A stretch of 64,000 bases of DNA from Stomoxys calcitrans (taxonomy: Eukaryota; Arthropoda; Insecta; Diptera; Muscidae). How positions within the stretch are numbered: the stretch's first letter is position 1; each line of letters begins with the position of its first letter. Location: assembly GCF_963082655.1 (NCBI RefSeq), contig NC_081552.1:120206907-120270906 (forward strand), read 5' to 3'. Made by a program: the position numbers and the translations under genes. The notes under the pieces were generated by a model. It saw only the letters and a list, made by a program, of their open reading frames with translations, was not told the origin of the DNA and searched no databases. Shown here one piece after another: positions 47,141 through 59,103 of the stretch.

Positions 47141-48518
47141 GCAAATAAAAAGGCGTTAAGTTCGGCCGGGCCGAACTTTGGATACCCACCACCTCGGATA
47201 TATATGTGAACCACCTTTCCTCAAAATCCGGTGCAAAATTCATTGCAGCTATGTTCCGATTTGGACCAGATACTAATAAGTAAAAGTTAATGTTCAATTG
47301 TATATAACAAAATATTGGTCTTTTTAGTAGTTATATCTAAAAATAATCCGATCTGAACTATATACCACACGGATGTCGAAAAGCATAACATAAGTCAGTG
47401 TGTCAAATTTCAATCGCAATCGGATTAAAAATGCACCTCTTATGGGGCCAAGACTTCAAATCGAGAGATCGGTTTATATGGCAGCTATATGCAAATCTTG
47501 ATCGATCTAAACCAACTTGAAGAAATATGTGGAGGGACTTAACTTAACTTTTTGTCCCAAATTTCGGCAACATCGGACAATAAATGCGCTTTTTATGGCC
47601 CCCAAAACCTAAAACCGAGAGATCGGTCTATATGGCAGCTATATCCAAATCTGGACCGATCTGAGCCAAATTGACGGAGGATGTTGAAGGGCCTAATACA
47701 ATTCACTTTCCCAAATTTTCTCAAAGTCGAATAATAAATGTGGCTTTTATGGGCCTAAGACCCTAAATTGGAGAATCGGTCTATATGGCAGCTATATGCA
47801 AATCTGAACCAATCTGAGCCATATTGACGGACGAAGTCGAAGGGCCTAAGACAACTCACTATCCCAAATTTCAGCAAAATCAGATAATAAATGTGGCTTT
47901 TATGGGCCTTAGACCCAAAATCGGAGGATCGGTCTATATGGCAGCTATATCCAAATCTAAACCGATCTGGGCAAAATTGACGGAGGATGTCGAAAAACCT
48001 AACACAACTCACTGTCCCGAATTTCAGCAAAATCCGATAATAAATGTGGCTTTTATGGGCCTAAGACCCTAAATTGGAGGATCGGTCTATATGGCAGCTA
48101 TATCCAAACCTGGACCGATCTGGCCCAAATTGACGGAGAATGTCGAAGGGCCTAACACAACATACTGTCCCAAATTTCAACAAAATCGGATAATAAATGT
48201 GGCCCTTATTGGCCTAAGACCCTAAATCGGCGAATCGGTCTATATGGGGGCTATATCAAGATATAGTCCGATATAGCCCATCTCCGAACTTAACCTGCTT
48301 ATGGATAAAAAAAGAACCTGTGCAAAATTTCAGCTCAATATCTCTATTTTTGAAGACTGTAGCGTGATTTCAACAGACAGACGGACATGTCTAGATCGTC
48401 TTAGATTTTTACGCTGATCAAGAATATATATACTTTATAGGGTCGGAAATGGATATTTCGAAGTGTTGCAAACGGAATGACAAAATGAATATACCCCCAT
48501 CCGTCGGTGGTGGGTATA
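47141..48518 (-). mobile_element. HINE-B repeat, nearly full length
   Basis: From the minus strand: TATACCCACC start at 48,518, 5' block, about eight B units with a regular step of ~153 bp ('ccaaatct' at ~47,644, 47,797, 47,950), a perfect hairpin, and a 3' end diverged to ATTTGC at 47,141. Its 5' terminus directly touches the 3' terminus of the next HINE-A. Confidence 0.82.
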
Positions 48519-50912
48519 ACAAGTGAAAGCGTGCTAAGATCGGCCGGGCCGAATCTCATATACCCTCCACCATGGATCGCATTTGTCGAGTTCTTTTCCC
48601 GGCATCTATTCTTAGGCAAAAAAGGATATAAGAAAAGATTTGCTCTGCTATTAGAGCGATATCAAGATGTGGTCCGGTTCGCACCACAATTAAATTATAT
48701 GTTGGAGACCTGTGTAACATGTCAGCCAATTCGAATAAGAATTGTGCCCTTTGGGAGCTCAAGAAGTAAAATAGAGAGATCGATTTATATGGGAGCTGTA
48801 TCGGGCTATAGACCGATTCAGACCATAATAAACACGTATGTTGATGATCATGAGAGGATCCGTAGTACAAAATTACAGGCAAATCGGATAATAATTGCCA
48901 CCTCAAGGGACTCAAGAAGTCAAGATCCTAGATCGGTTTATATGACAGCTATATCAGGTTATCGACCGATTTAAACCATACTATGCACAGTTGTTGGACA
49001 TGTTGGACATCGTAACAAAACACGTCGTGCAAAATTTCATTCCAATTGGATAAGAACTGCGCACTCTAGAGGCTCAAAAAATCAAGACCCAAGATCGGTT
49101 TATATATGCAGCTATATCAAAACATGGACCGATATGGTCCATTTACAATACCATCCGACCTACACTTATAAGAAGTATTTGTGTAAAATTTCAAGCGGCT
49201 AGTTTTACTCCTTCGTCATTCTGTTTGTAACTACTCGAATTATTCGTCTGAGACCCCATAAAGTATATATATTCTTGATCGTCGCGACATTTTATGTCGA
49301 TCTAGCCATGTCCGTCCGTCTGTCTGTCGAAAACACGCTAACTTCCGAAGGAGTAAAGCTAGCCACTTGAAATTTTGCACAAATGTTTCTTATCAGTGTA
49401 GGTCGGTTGGTATTGTAAATGGTCCACGTTTTGATATGGCTGCCATATAAACCGATCTTGGGTCTTGACTTCTTGAGCCTCTAGAGTGCACAATTCTTAT
49501 CCGATTGGAATGAAATTTTGCACGACGTGTTTTGTTATGATGTCCAACAACTGTGCCAAGTACGGTTCAAATCGGTCAATAACCTGATATAGCTGCCATA
49601 TAAACCGATCTTGGATCTTGAATTCTTGAGCCTGTAGAGGGGCAATTCTTTTCCGATTTGAATGAATTTTAGCACGAAGTATTTTGTTATGATATCCAAC
49701 AACTGTGCCAAGTATGGTTGAAATCGGTTCATAACCTGATATAGCTGTCATATAAACAGATCTTGGGCCTTGACTTCTTGAGCCGATTTGAATGAATTTT
49801 TGCACGAAGTATTTTGTTCTGATATACAACAACTGTGCCAAGTATGGTTCAAATCGGTTCACAGCCTAATATAGCTGTCATATAAACAGATCTGGGGACT
49901 TGACTTCTTGAGCTTATAGACGGCGCAATTCCTATCCGATTTGGCTGAAATTTTGCATGACGTATTATATTCTAACTTTCAACAACTGTGCCAAACAAGG
50001 TTCAAATCACTTTATAGCCTGATATAGCTGCCATATAAACCGATCTGGGATCTTGACTTCTTGAGCCTCTAGAGGTCGCACTTCTTATCCGATTGAAATG
50101 AAATTTTGCACGACGTGTTTTGTTATAATATTCAACAACTGTTCCAAGTATGGTTCAAATCGGTCCATAACCTAGATATAGCTGCTATATAAACCGATCT
50201 TGGGTCTTGACTTCTTGAGCCTCTAGAGTGCGCAATTCTTATCCGATTGGATAAACACACGACGTGTTTTGTTATGATATCCAACAATTGTGATAAGTAT
50301 GGTTCAAATCGGTCCATAACCTGATATAGCTGTCATATAAACCGATCTTGGGTCTTGACTTCTTGATCCTCTAGAGGGCGCAATTCTTATCCTATTTGAA
50401 TTAATTTTGGCACGACGTGTTTTTTTATTATATCCAACAACTGTGCCAAGTATGGTTCAAATCGGTTCATAACCTGATATAGCTATCATAGAAACCGATC
50501 TGGGATCTTGACGTTTTGAGCCTCCAGAGGTCGCAATTATTATCCGATTTGCATGAAATTATGTGCGACGGATCCTCTCATGACCATCAACATACGTGTT
50601 TATTATGGTCTGAATCGGTGTATAGCCCGATAGAGCTCCCATGTAAATCGATCTCTCTATTTTACTTCTTGAGCACCCAAAGGGCGCAATTCTTATTCGA
50701 ATTGTCTAACATATTACACAGGTGTCCAACATATAATTTAATTGTGGTCCAAACCGGAACATATCTTGAGATCGCTCTAATAGCAGAGCAAATCTTTTCT
50801 TATATCCTTTTTTGCCTAAGAATAGATGCCGGGAAAAGAACTCGACAAATGCGATCCATGGTGGAGGGTATATATGATTCGGCCCGGCCGAACTTAGCAC
50901 GCTTTTACTTGT
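48519..50912. mobile_element. HINE-A inverted dimer
   Basis: 48,519-~49,212 is HINE-A in minus sense (ACTTGT end at 48,519), cut in the 5' block at 'ttactccttcg'. From ~49,213 to 50,912 it is HINE-A in plus sense, starting inside its 5' block at 'tcattctgtttgtaac' and ending in hairpin and ACTTGT. Both outer ends are therefore hairpin ends, and neither half has the TATACCC start. Confidence 0.82.
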
Positions 50913-51634
50913 TTACTAGTAATAAAATTCGAACATACGCCTATTTTGTCGGTAAGTAAGTATTAAACTGAAAATAAACAGTAATAATAAAATTTTGCAT
51001 ATTTAGAACAGTGTGGATCTAGGAAATCTAAATCCATTGATACAGTGAGAAGCATCCTTTAGGAACTATCTACAATGTGCAAAAATTTATCTAAATCGAA
51101 TGACTATTAAATAGCCAACAATATATTGAGCATTGTATATTTGAATGTCAATATACAAATAAATTGATGGCTGAATTAAGAAAGTTCATATGTTTTTAAA
51201 CACGGTTTTTGCAGTATATTTGTTAACATTAAATTTTAAAAAATTCATTCCAACAATTATTTTAAAAAATGTTAAAATGTTTTTACGCTATTGTTTGCCA
51301 TATGCTCGGAATAACGAGTTATTTCTTGTGATTTAGTTAAAATTGTGGCAAATAGAAAGCCAAATTTTGTCAAAGCCAGATTTTGTCAAATTTAAATTAT
51401 AATTTATTTGTAGAAAAAGTTTCAAATATTTTATCCAACAATCAATTTCAAACTAGTAAAAATTGGCATATATAATAGTTTACCACATGTACAGAATGAA
51501 GAAAAAATTAATTTGATCATATAATCGTTATACTAACCATAAGTTCCTACGATTTCGCTATTTTTAACAACAACATAAACTAAAATCGAATAAAAATGCC
51601 TTTAGCGCTATATGAAGTTCAATTTTATTGAAAA
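50913..51634. other. AT-rich spacer, nothing recognised
   Basis: Very AT-rich and without repeats of this window or credible coding frames. Confidence 0.5.
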
Positions 51635-52506
51635 CTAGCTGACCCGGGCCTGCTCCGCTGCACATTCTTTTACTTTATATGGAAAAGAATTTTCCTTGGA
51701 ATATTTATTTTCGACAATTAAAGAGACTTTAGTGAAATACCATGCTACGAAAATAGTGTATCGCTTGACTAACAGTTTAACAATATAAGTGCCTTTATCT
51801 GAATCCCACATGATCTTTATTGGTCTACGAATTTAAGTTTGGATGTAAGGTGTACTCCATTTTTAAAATACTTTATTTCAGCCCGCTATTCTCATGATAT
51901 CTGATTTAGGGGTGTTTTCGGGGGTAAAAATATCAGCATCGTGCTCTTCTTTCAAACACCATTTATTTAAACCCCATATTGTCATTAGTTTAGGAGAGTT
52001 TACACGATGGGGCGTCCCCCAAACACATGGCCTCAAAATAGGTTGGCAAATTTGTTTTCTAATCTCAAATACCTTTCACTAGAGCCACATATTGGCATGG
52101 TCGAAAAATTTGAACCCTTTGGGGGTTGTTTTGGGTTAGGGGTGATGCCCTAAATACACGGTCCTACATTTGGATATCAAATTCGTATTCTACTCCCAAA
52201 TACATTTATTGGAGCCCCATATTACTATGGTCAATAAAAAATTGATGTTTGTGGGGTATTTTGGGAAAGGGATAGACCTCCAGAAAATTGGTCCCGAAAG
52301 TGGGTATCAATTCTTGCTCTTCCCCCCAATACCTTTCATTTAAGCTCCACATTAACATTGTCGGTATATATGCCCGATATAGGGGTGTTTTAGGGATTGG
52401 AGTGGTCCCCCAAACACTAAGCCCGGAAAATATATCAGCAACGTGCTCTATTCTCATATAACTATATATCATTTGTTTGAACCCTATGTTGCCATTGCCC
52501 TCGAAA

Positions 52507-55500
52507 TCTTCTTATATATAAAAATTAATTTGTGTTTGTTTGTAGATATGTTTGTTTGTTTGTGTGTTTCTTATAGACTCAGAAACGGCTGAACCGATTT
52601 TCTTGAAATTTTTACAGATGGTGTATAATGATCCCGTGGTGAAAATAGGGTTCTACATTTTTTGATGACCCCCCCCTTACCATAATTTTCAGAAACGCCA
52701 GATCTCGGAGATGGGTGGTGCTATTTAAGCGAAATTTTGTGTGCTCTCATATAGCACCCTAAAAATAAAAATTTGGTATCCATATTTCGGATGGGGTACC
52801 TAGGGGGCCGCCCCACCCTAAAACCTACCAAACATATGTTTAGACCACTCACAACAATATGGGACTCAAATGAAAGGTATTTAGGATAAGAAAACGTATC
52901 TGATATCCAATTGTCGAACCAAGTGCTAGGGGGACCACCCCAATCCTCAAAACACCCCTAAATCGGACATATTTACCAACCATGGCAATATGGGACTCAA
53001 ATGAAAGGTATTTGCGAGTAGAATACGAATCTGATATCCAAATGTGTTACCACGTTTCTGGTAACAGAACCCCAAAACACCCCCCAAACAGGACTTATTT
53101 ACTGACCATGGGAATATGGAGTATAAATAAAAGGTATTTGAGTGTAGAATACGAATCTGATATCCAAATTTGGGACCAAGTGTTTGGGGGCCGCCTCTTT
53201 CCAAAAACATTCCCCAAAGGGGACAAATTTACGACCATAGCCATATGGGGCTCAAATGAAAGGTCTTTGGGAGTAAAGCACGAATTTGATATCAATATTC
53301 GATAAAAGTGTCTATGGGGCCACCCCACCCCCACAACACCACCCAAATAGGAAGTATTTGCTGACTTTTGCAATATGAGGCTCAAATAAGAGGGTTTTTA
53401 GAGTGGAACACGAATCCGATATGTATTTTCAAGGCCAACACACTGAGTGGCCCCCATTCCCCAAAACACCCCCCAAGCCGGTCATGTTTGCCGACTATAG
53501 AAAAATGGTGCTCAAATTAGAGGTATTTAGGAGTAGACCCCATATTTGATATCAACATTAGGGACCAACTGTCTAGGGGACGTCCCACCACCATAACAAC
53601 CCCCAAATAGGACTATTTACTCACCAAGACAATTTGGGTCTTATAGAGAGTGGAACTAAATATTTATAGTTTTTAGGGCCCATACCCCAAACTGGACATT
53701 TTTGCTGACTTTTGCAATAAGGAGTTTAAATTAAATTTGAACAATTGAAAGCGTGCCAAGTTCGGCCGGGCCGAATCTTATATACCCTCCACCAGGATCG
53801 CATTTGTCGAGTTCTTTTCCCAGCATCTCTTCTTAGGCAAAACTAGGATATAAGAAAAGATTTGCTCAGTTATTAGAGCGATATCAAGATATGGTCCGGT
53901 TTGGACCGCAATTGAATTATATGTTGGAGGCCTGTGTAAAATGTCAGCCAATTCGAATAAGAATTGCGCCCTTTGGGGGCTCAAGAAGCAAAATAGAGAG
54001 ATCGATTTATATGGGAGCTGTATCGGCCTATAGACCGATTCAGACCATAATAAACGCGCATGTTGACGGTCATGAGAGAATCCGTCGTACAAAATTTCAG
54101 GCAAATCGGATAATAATTGCGACCTCTAGAAGCTCAAGAAATCAAGACCCAAGATCGGTTTATATGACAGCTTTATCAGGTTATGAACCGATTTATACCA
54201 TTCTTGGCACAGTTATTGGATATAATAACAAAACACGTCGTGCAAAATTTCATTCCAATCGGATAAGAATTGCGCACTCTAGAGGCTCAAGAAATCAAGA
54301 CCCGAGATCGGTTTATATGGCAGCTATATCAAAACATGAACCGATATGGCCCATTTACAATACCAACTGACCTACACAAATAAGAAGTGTTTGTGCAAAA
54401 TTTCAAGCGGCTAGCTTTACTCCTTCGGAAGTTAGTGTGCTTTCGACAGGCAGATGGAGGGACCGACGGGCGGACGGACGGACAGACGGACGGACATGGC
54501 TAGATCGACATAAAATTTCACGAAGATCAAGAATATATATACTTTATGGGGTCTCAGACGAATATTTCGAGTAGTTACAATCAGAATGACGAAATTAGTA
54601 TACCCCCCATCCTATGGTGGAGTGTATAAAAAGAATTTTGTTTCCAAATTTGAGGCCAATGGCAATATGGGGTTCAAGTAAATGATATCCAGATATATGA
54701 GAATAGAGCACGTTGCTAATATATTTTCCGGGCTTAGTGTTTGGGAGACCACCCCAATCCCCAAAACACCCCTCTTAATTGGTCATATTTACCGACCATG
54801 TCAATGTGGAGCTTAAGTGAAAGGTATTGGGGGGTACAGCAAGAATTGATACCCACCTTCGGGACCACTTTTCTGGGGGTCAACCCCGTTTCCAAAATAC
54901 CCCACAAGCAGCAATTTTTTGTGACCATCGCAAAATGGGCTCAAATAATGCTATTTGGGAGTAGAATACGAATTTGATATCCAAATTTAGGACCATGTAT
55001 TTAGGGCATCACCCATTCCCCAAGACACCCCGCAAAGAATAAAAATTTTTCGACCATGCCAATATGGGGTATTTAAGATTAGAAAACGAATTTGATAACC
55101 TATTTTGAGCCATGTGTTTGGGGGACGCCTCATCGTGTAAACTCCCCTAAACCAATGGCAATATGGGGTTCAATAAATTGTTTTTGAAAGAAGAACACGA
55201 TGCTGATATTTTTTCAAGGCCAAGTGCCAGGGGAACCACTTTACCACCGAAAACACCCCTAAATCAGATATCATGAGAGTATGGGGCTGAAATAAAGTAT
55301 ATTAAAAATGGAGTACACCTTACATCCAAACTTAAATTCGTAGACCAATAAAGATCATATGGGATTCAGATAAAGGCACTTATATTACTAAACTGTTAGT
55401 CAAGTTAGGATGGTATTTCACTAAAAGCTCTTTAATTGTCGAAAATAAATATTCCAAGGAAACTTTTGTTCCATATAAAGTAAAAGAAGGCGCAGCGGAG

Positions 55501-55518
55501 CGGGCCCGGGTCAGCTAG
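52507..55518 (+). mobile_element. Helitron-like element (inner), full length, carrying a HINE
   Basis: A|TC start at 52,507 and CTAG|T end at 55,515-55,518, leader, the 'gaaacggctgaaccgatt' segment, a long ~130-bp array, the 3' segment 'aaagtaaaagaaggcgcagc' and a GC-rich imperfect palindrome before CTAG. Inserted into the outer Helitron without any duplication. A HINE-A lies inside at 53,741-54,628. Confidence 0.9.
53741..54628 (-). mobile_element. HINE-A repeat inside inner Helitron
   Basis: From the minus strand: TATACACTCC start at 54,628 after T's, 5' block, about three units, inverted start copy with one base missing, hairpin, and ATTGT (variant of ACTTGT) at 53,741. Flanks join to Helitron array text with the element between two T's. 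Confidence 0.87.
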
Positions 55519-56458
55519 TTGGATATAAAATTAGTTTTCTAATCTCATTTAAACCCTCTATTGCAAAAGTCAAATATGTCCGGTTTTGGGTATTGTCCCT
55601 AAAAACTATAAATATTTAGTTCAACTCACTAATTGTCTAGGGACGTTCCCTAGACAGTTGGTTCCTAATGTTGATATCGGATAAGTGGTCTACTCCCAAA
55701 TACCTTTAATATGAGCCCCATATTTCTATAGTCGGCAAACATGACCGGCTTGGGAGGTGTTTTGGGGGATGGGCGGCCACTCAATGAGTTGGGCTTGAAA
55801 ATATATATCGGACTCGTGTCCTACTCTAAAAACCCTCATATTTGAGCCTCAGATTGCAATAGTCAGCAAATACTTCCTATTTGGGTGGTGTTGTGGTGGT
55901 GGTGTGGCCCCATAGACACTTTCCCCAAATATTGATAGCAGATTGGTGCTTTACTCCCATCCCCTTTGGGGGATGTTTTTGGGGAGAGGCGGCCCCCCAA
56001 ACACGTGGTCCCATATTTGGGTATCAAATTTGAATTCTACACTCAAATACCTTTAATTTCAACCCCATATTACCATGGTCAGTAAATAAGTCCTGTTTTG
56101 GGGTGGTTTGGGGGAAGGGGTGGACCCCCAGAAACTTGGAGCCCCAGAAACTTGGTCCCATATTTGGATATTAGATTCGGTTTCTACTAGTAAATACCTT
56201 TCATTTAAGTCTCATATTGCCATGGTCGATATATATGGCCGATTGAACCATCCGTGAAAATTTCAAGAAAATCGGTTCAGCCGCTTTTGAGTCTATAAGG
56301 AACACACAAAAAAACAAACCGACAAACAAACACAAATTAATTTTTGTACCCTCCACCACAGGATGGGGGGCATACTTATTTCGTCATTCTGTTTGTAACT
56401 ACTCGAAATATGCGTCTAAGACCCCATAAAGTATCTATATTATTGATCGTCATGTCAT

Positions 56459-57168
56459 TATACCCTCCACCATAAGATGGGTGGTATACTAATTTCGTCA
56501 TTCTGATTGTAACTACTCGAAATATTCGTCTGAGACCCCACAAAGTATATATATTCTTGATCGTCGGTCCATAACCTGATATAGCTGCCATATAAACCGA
56601 TCTTGGGTCTTGACTTCTTGAGCCTGTAGAGGGCGCAATTATTATCAAATTTGAATGAAGTTTGGCACGTAGTATTTTATTATGATATCCAACAACTTTG
56701 TCAAATAAAGTGCAAGTCGGTTCATAACCTGATATAGCTGCCATATAAACCGATCTGGGATTTTGACTTCTTTAGCCTCTAGAGGTCGCAATTATTATCC
56801 GATTTGCCTGAAATTTTGTTCGACGGATTCTCTCATGACCATCAACATACGTGTTTATTATGGTGTGAATCGGTCTATAGCCCGATACAGCTCCCATATA
56901 AATCGATCTCTCTATTTTACTTCTTGAGCCCACAAAGGGGACAATTCTTATTCGAATTGGCTGACATCTTACACAGGTCTCCAACATATAATTTAATTGT
57001 GGTCCGAACCGGACCATATCTTGATATCGCTCTAATAGCAGAGCAAATCTTTTCTTATATCCTTTTTTTGCCTAAGAAGAGATGGCGGGAAAAGAACTCG
57101 ACAAATGCGATCCATGGTGGAGGGTATATAAGATTCGGCCCGGCCGAACTAAGCACGCTTTTACTTGT
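56459..57168 (+). mobile_element. HINE-A repeat (inner), internally shortened
   Basis: TATACCCTCC start after T, part of the 5' block joined directly to an array unit at 'gatcgtc|ggtccataacc' (~56,565), inverted start copy, perfect hairpin, ACTTGT at 57,168 followed by T. Inserted between two T's of the outer HINE. Confidence 0.87.
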
Positions 57169-57291
57169 TTTAAGTCAATCTAGCCATGTCCGTCTGTCTG
57201 TCGAAAGCACGCTAACTTTCGAAGGAGTAAAGCTAGCCGGTTGATATTTTGTACAAATACTTTTTATTAGTGAAGGTCAGTTGGTATTGTA

Positions 57292-57898
57292 AAGGGTGAT
57301 TTTTTTGAGGTTAGGATTTTCATGCATTAGTATTTGACAGATCACGTGGGATTTCAGACATGGTGTCAAAGAGAAAGATGCTCAGTATGCTTTGACATTT
57401 CATCATGAATAGACTTACTAACGAGCAACGCTTGCAAATCATTGAATTTTATTACCAAAATCAGTGTTCGGTTCGAAATGTGTTCAAATTTTGACAAATT
57501 TTGTTCAGCGATGAGGCTCATTTCTGGTTGAATGGCTACGTAAATAAGCAAAATTGCCGCATTTGGAGTGAAGAGCAACCAGAAGCCGTTCAAGAACTGC
57601 CCATGCATCCCGAAAAATGCACTGTTTGGTGTGGTTTGTACGCTGGTGGAATCATTGGACCGTATTTTTTCAAAGATGCTGTTGGACGCAACGTTACGGT
57701 GAATGAACACATTTCGAACCGAACACTGATTTTGGTAATAAAATTCAATGATTTGCAAGCGTTGCTCGTTAGTAAGTCTATTCATGATGAAATGTCAAAG
57801 CATACTGAGCATCTTTCTCTTTGACACCATGTCTGAAATCCCACGTGATCTGTCAAATACTAATGCATGAAAATCCTAACCTCAAAAAAATCACCCTT
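57292..57898. mobile_element. foldback Tc1/mariner-like element 2 (195-bp arms)
   Basis: 607 bp, arms 57,292-57,486 and 57,704-57,898, flanked by TA at 57,290-57,291 and 57,899-57,900. Removing it and one TA rejoins the HINE text 'tggtattgtaaattggccat', which matches empty copies elsewhere. Arms equal those of element 1; the 217-bp centre is reversed. Confidence 0.93.
57487..57824 (+). pseudogene. Tc1/mariner-like transposase fragment (plus) in foldback element 2
   Basis: Same 72-residue DDE fragment as in element 1, here on the plus strand (FSDEAHFWLNGYVNKQNC, then TVWCGLYAGGIIGPYFF). By eye the centre differs from the reversed centre of element 1 at one base. The second and third catalytic residues are absent. 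Confidence 0.87.
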
Positions 57899-58424
57899 TA
57901 AATTGGCCATATGGGTCAATGTTTTGATATGGCTGCCATATAAACCGATCTTGGGTCTTGACTTCATGAACCTCTAGAGTGCGCAATTCTTATCCGATTG
58001 GAATGAAATTCTGCCCGACGTGTTTTGTTATGATATCCAACAACTGTGCCAAGTATGGTTCAAATCGGTTCATAACCTGATATAGCTGCCATATATACCG
58101 ATCTTGGGTCTTGACTTCTTGAGCCTCTAGAGTGCGCAATTCTTATCCGATTGGAATGAATTTTTGCACGAAGTATTTTGTTATGATATCCAACAACTGT
58201 GCCAAGTATGGTTCAAATCGGTTCATAACCTGACATAGCTGTCATATAAACAAATCTGGGGACTTGACGAGATGACGGGAAAAGAACTCGACAAATGCGA
58301 TCCATGGTGGAGGGTATAAAAGATTCGGCCCGTCTGAACTTACCACGCTCTTAATTGTTATATATAAGATTAGTTCATTTTAACTGAACAATGGGGTCAC
58401 TTTTTTTATGTATACGACACGGAT

Positions 58425-59103
58425 GTCGAAAGGCTTAACACAACTCACTGTCCTAAATTTCGGCGAAATCGGACAATAAATGCGCCTTTTTTGCGCCCAA
58501 GACACTAAATCGAAAGATCGGTCTAAATGGCAGCTATATCCCAATCTAGACCGATCTAGGCCAAATTGCTGAAAGATGTCGAGAGGCCTAACACAACCCT
58601 CTGTCTAAAATTTCAGCGATATCGGACAATAAATCCTCATTTTATGGGCCCAGAACCTCTAACCGAAAGATCGGTCTAAATGGCAGCTATATCCATGTCT
58701 GGACCGATCTGGGCTAGATTGACGAAGGATGTCGAAGGGCCTAACACAACTCACTGTCTTAAATTTCAGCAAAAACAATTAATAAATGTTGCTTTTTATG
58801 AGCCTAAGGCCTCAAATCAGCGTATCGGTCCATATGAGGGCTATATCAAGATATAGTCCGATATAACCCATCTTTGAACTTAACCTGCCTATGTACAAAA
58901 AAAGAATCTGTGCAAGGTTTCAGCTCAATATCTCTATTTTTAAAGACTGTGGCGTGATTTCAACAGACAGAGGGGCGGACATGGCTAGATCGTCATAGAA
59001 TTTTACGAATATATTTAATTTTTAGGGTCGGAAATGGATATTTCGATGTGTTGCAAACGGAATGACAAAATGAATATACCCCCATACTTCGGTGGTGGGT
59101 ATA
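58425..59103 (-). mobile_element. HINE-B repeat, 3'-truncated
   Basis: From the minus strand: TATACCCACC start at 59,103, 5' block shortened (only one 'gtccgcccctctgtc'-like string), about four B units, no hairpin end. 58,359-58,424 and 59,104-59,197 are short unassigned gaps. Confidence 0.72.

Larger units (their letters stand above)
51635..56345 (-). mobile_element. Helitron-like element (outer), split by a second Helitron
   Basis: On the minus strand it ends CTAG at 51,635 followed by T. Its array runs 51,639-52,506 and 55,519-56,345; the two parts join to a continuous unit ('gccctcgaaat' + 'tggatataaaa'). The 5' terminus is cut by the HINE that starts near 56,346 (leader to 'aattaattttt'). 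Non-coding. Confidence 0.83.
56346..58358 (+). mobile_element. HINE-A repeat (outer), carrying a HINE and a foldback element
   Basis: 5' block at 56,346-56,458, resumed at 57,169 ('tttaagtcaatctagccatg'), interrupted again by foldback element 2 (57,292-57,898), then about three units, inverted start copy, a damaged hairpin (cccgtctgaac) and a variant end ATTGT at 58,358. Removing both insertions restores a normal HINE-A. Confidence 0.85.

Noticed and set aside
53891..54370. 159-codon frame in a HINE array as a gene
   Set aside because: It is a stop-free antisense frame through a 153-bp repeat (51 codons per unit) and recurs in every array. No domain, no start context.
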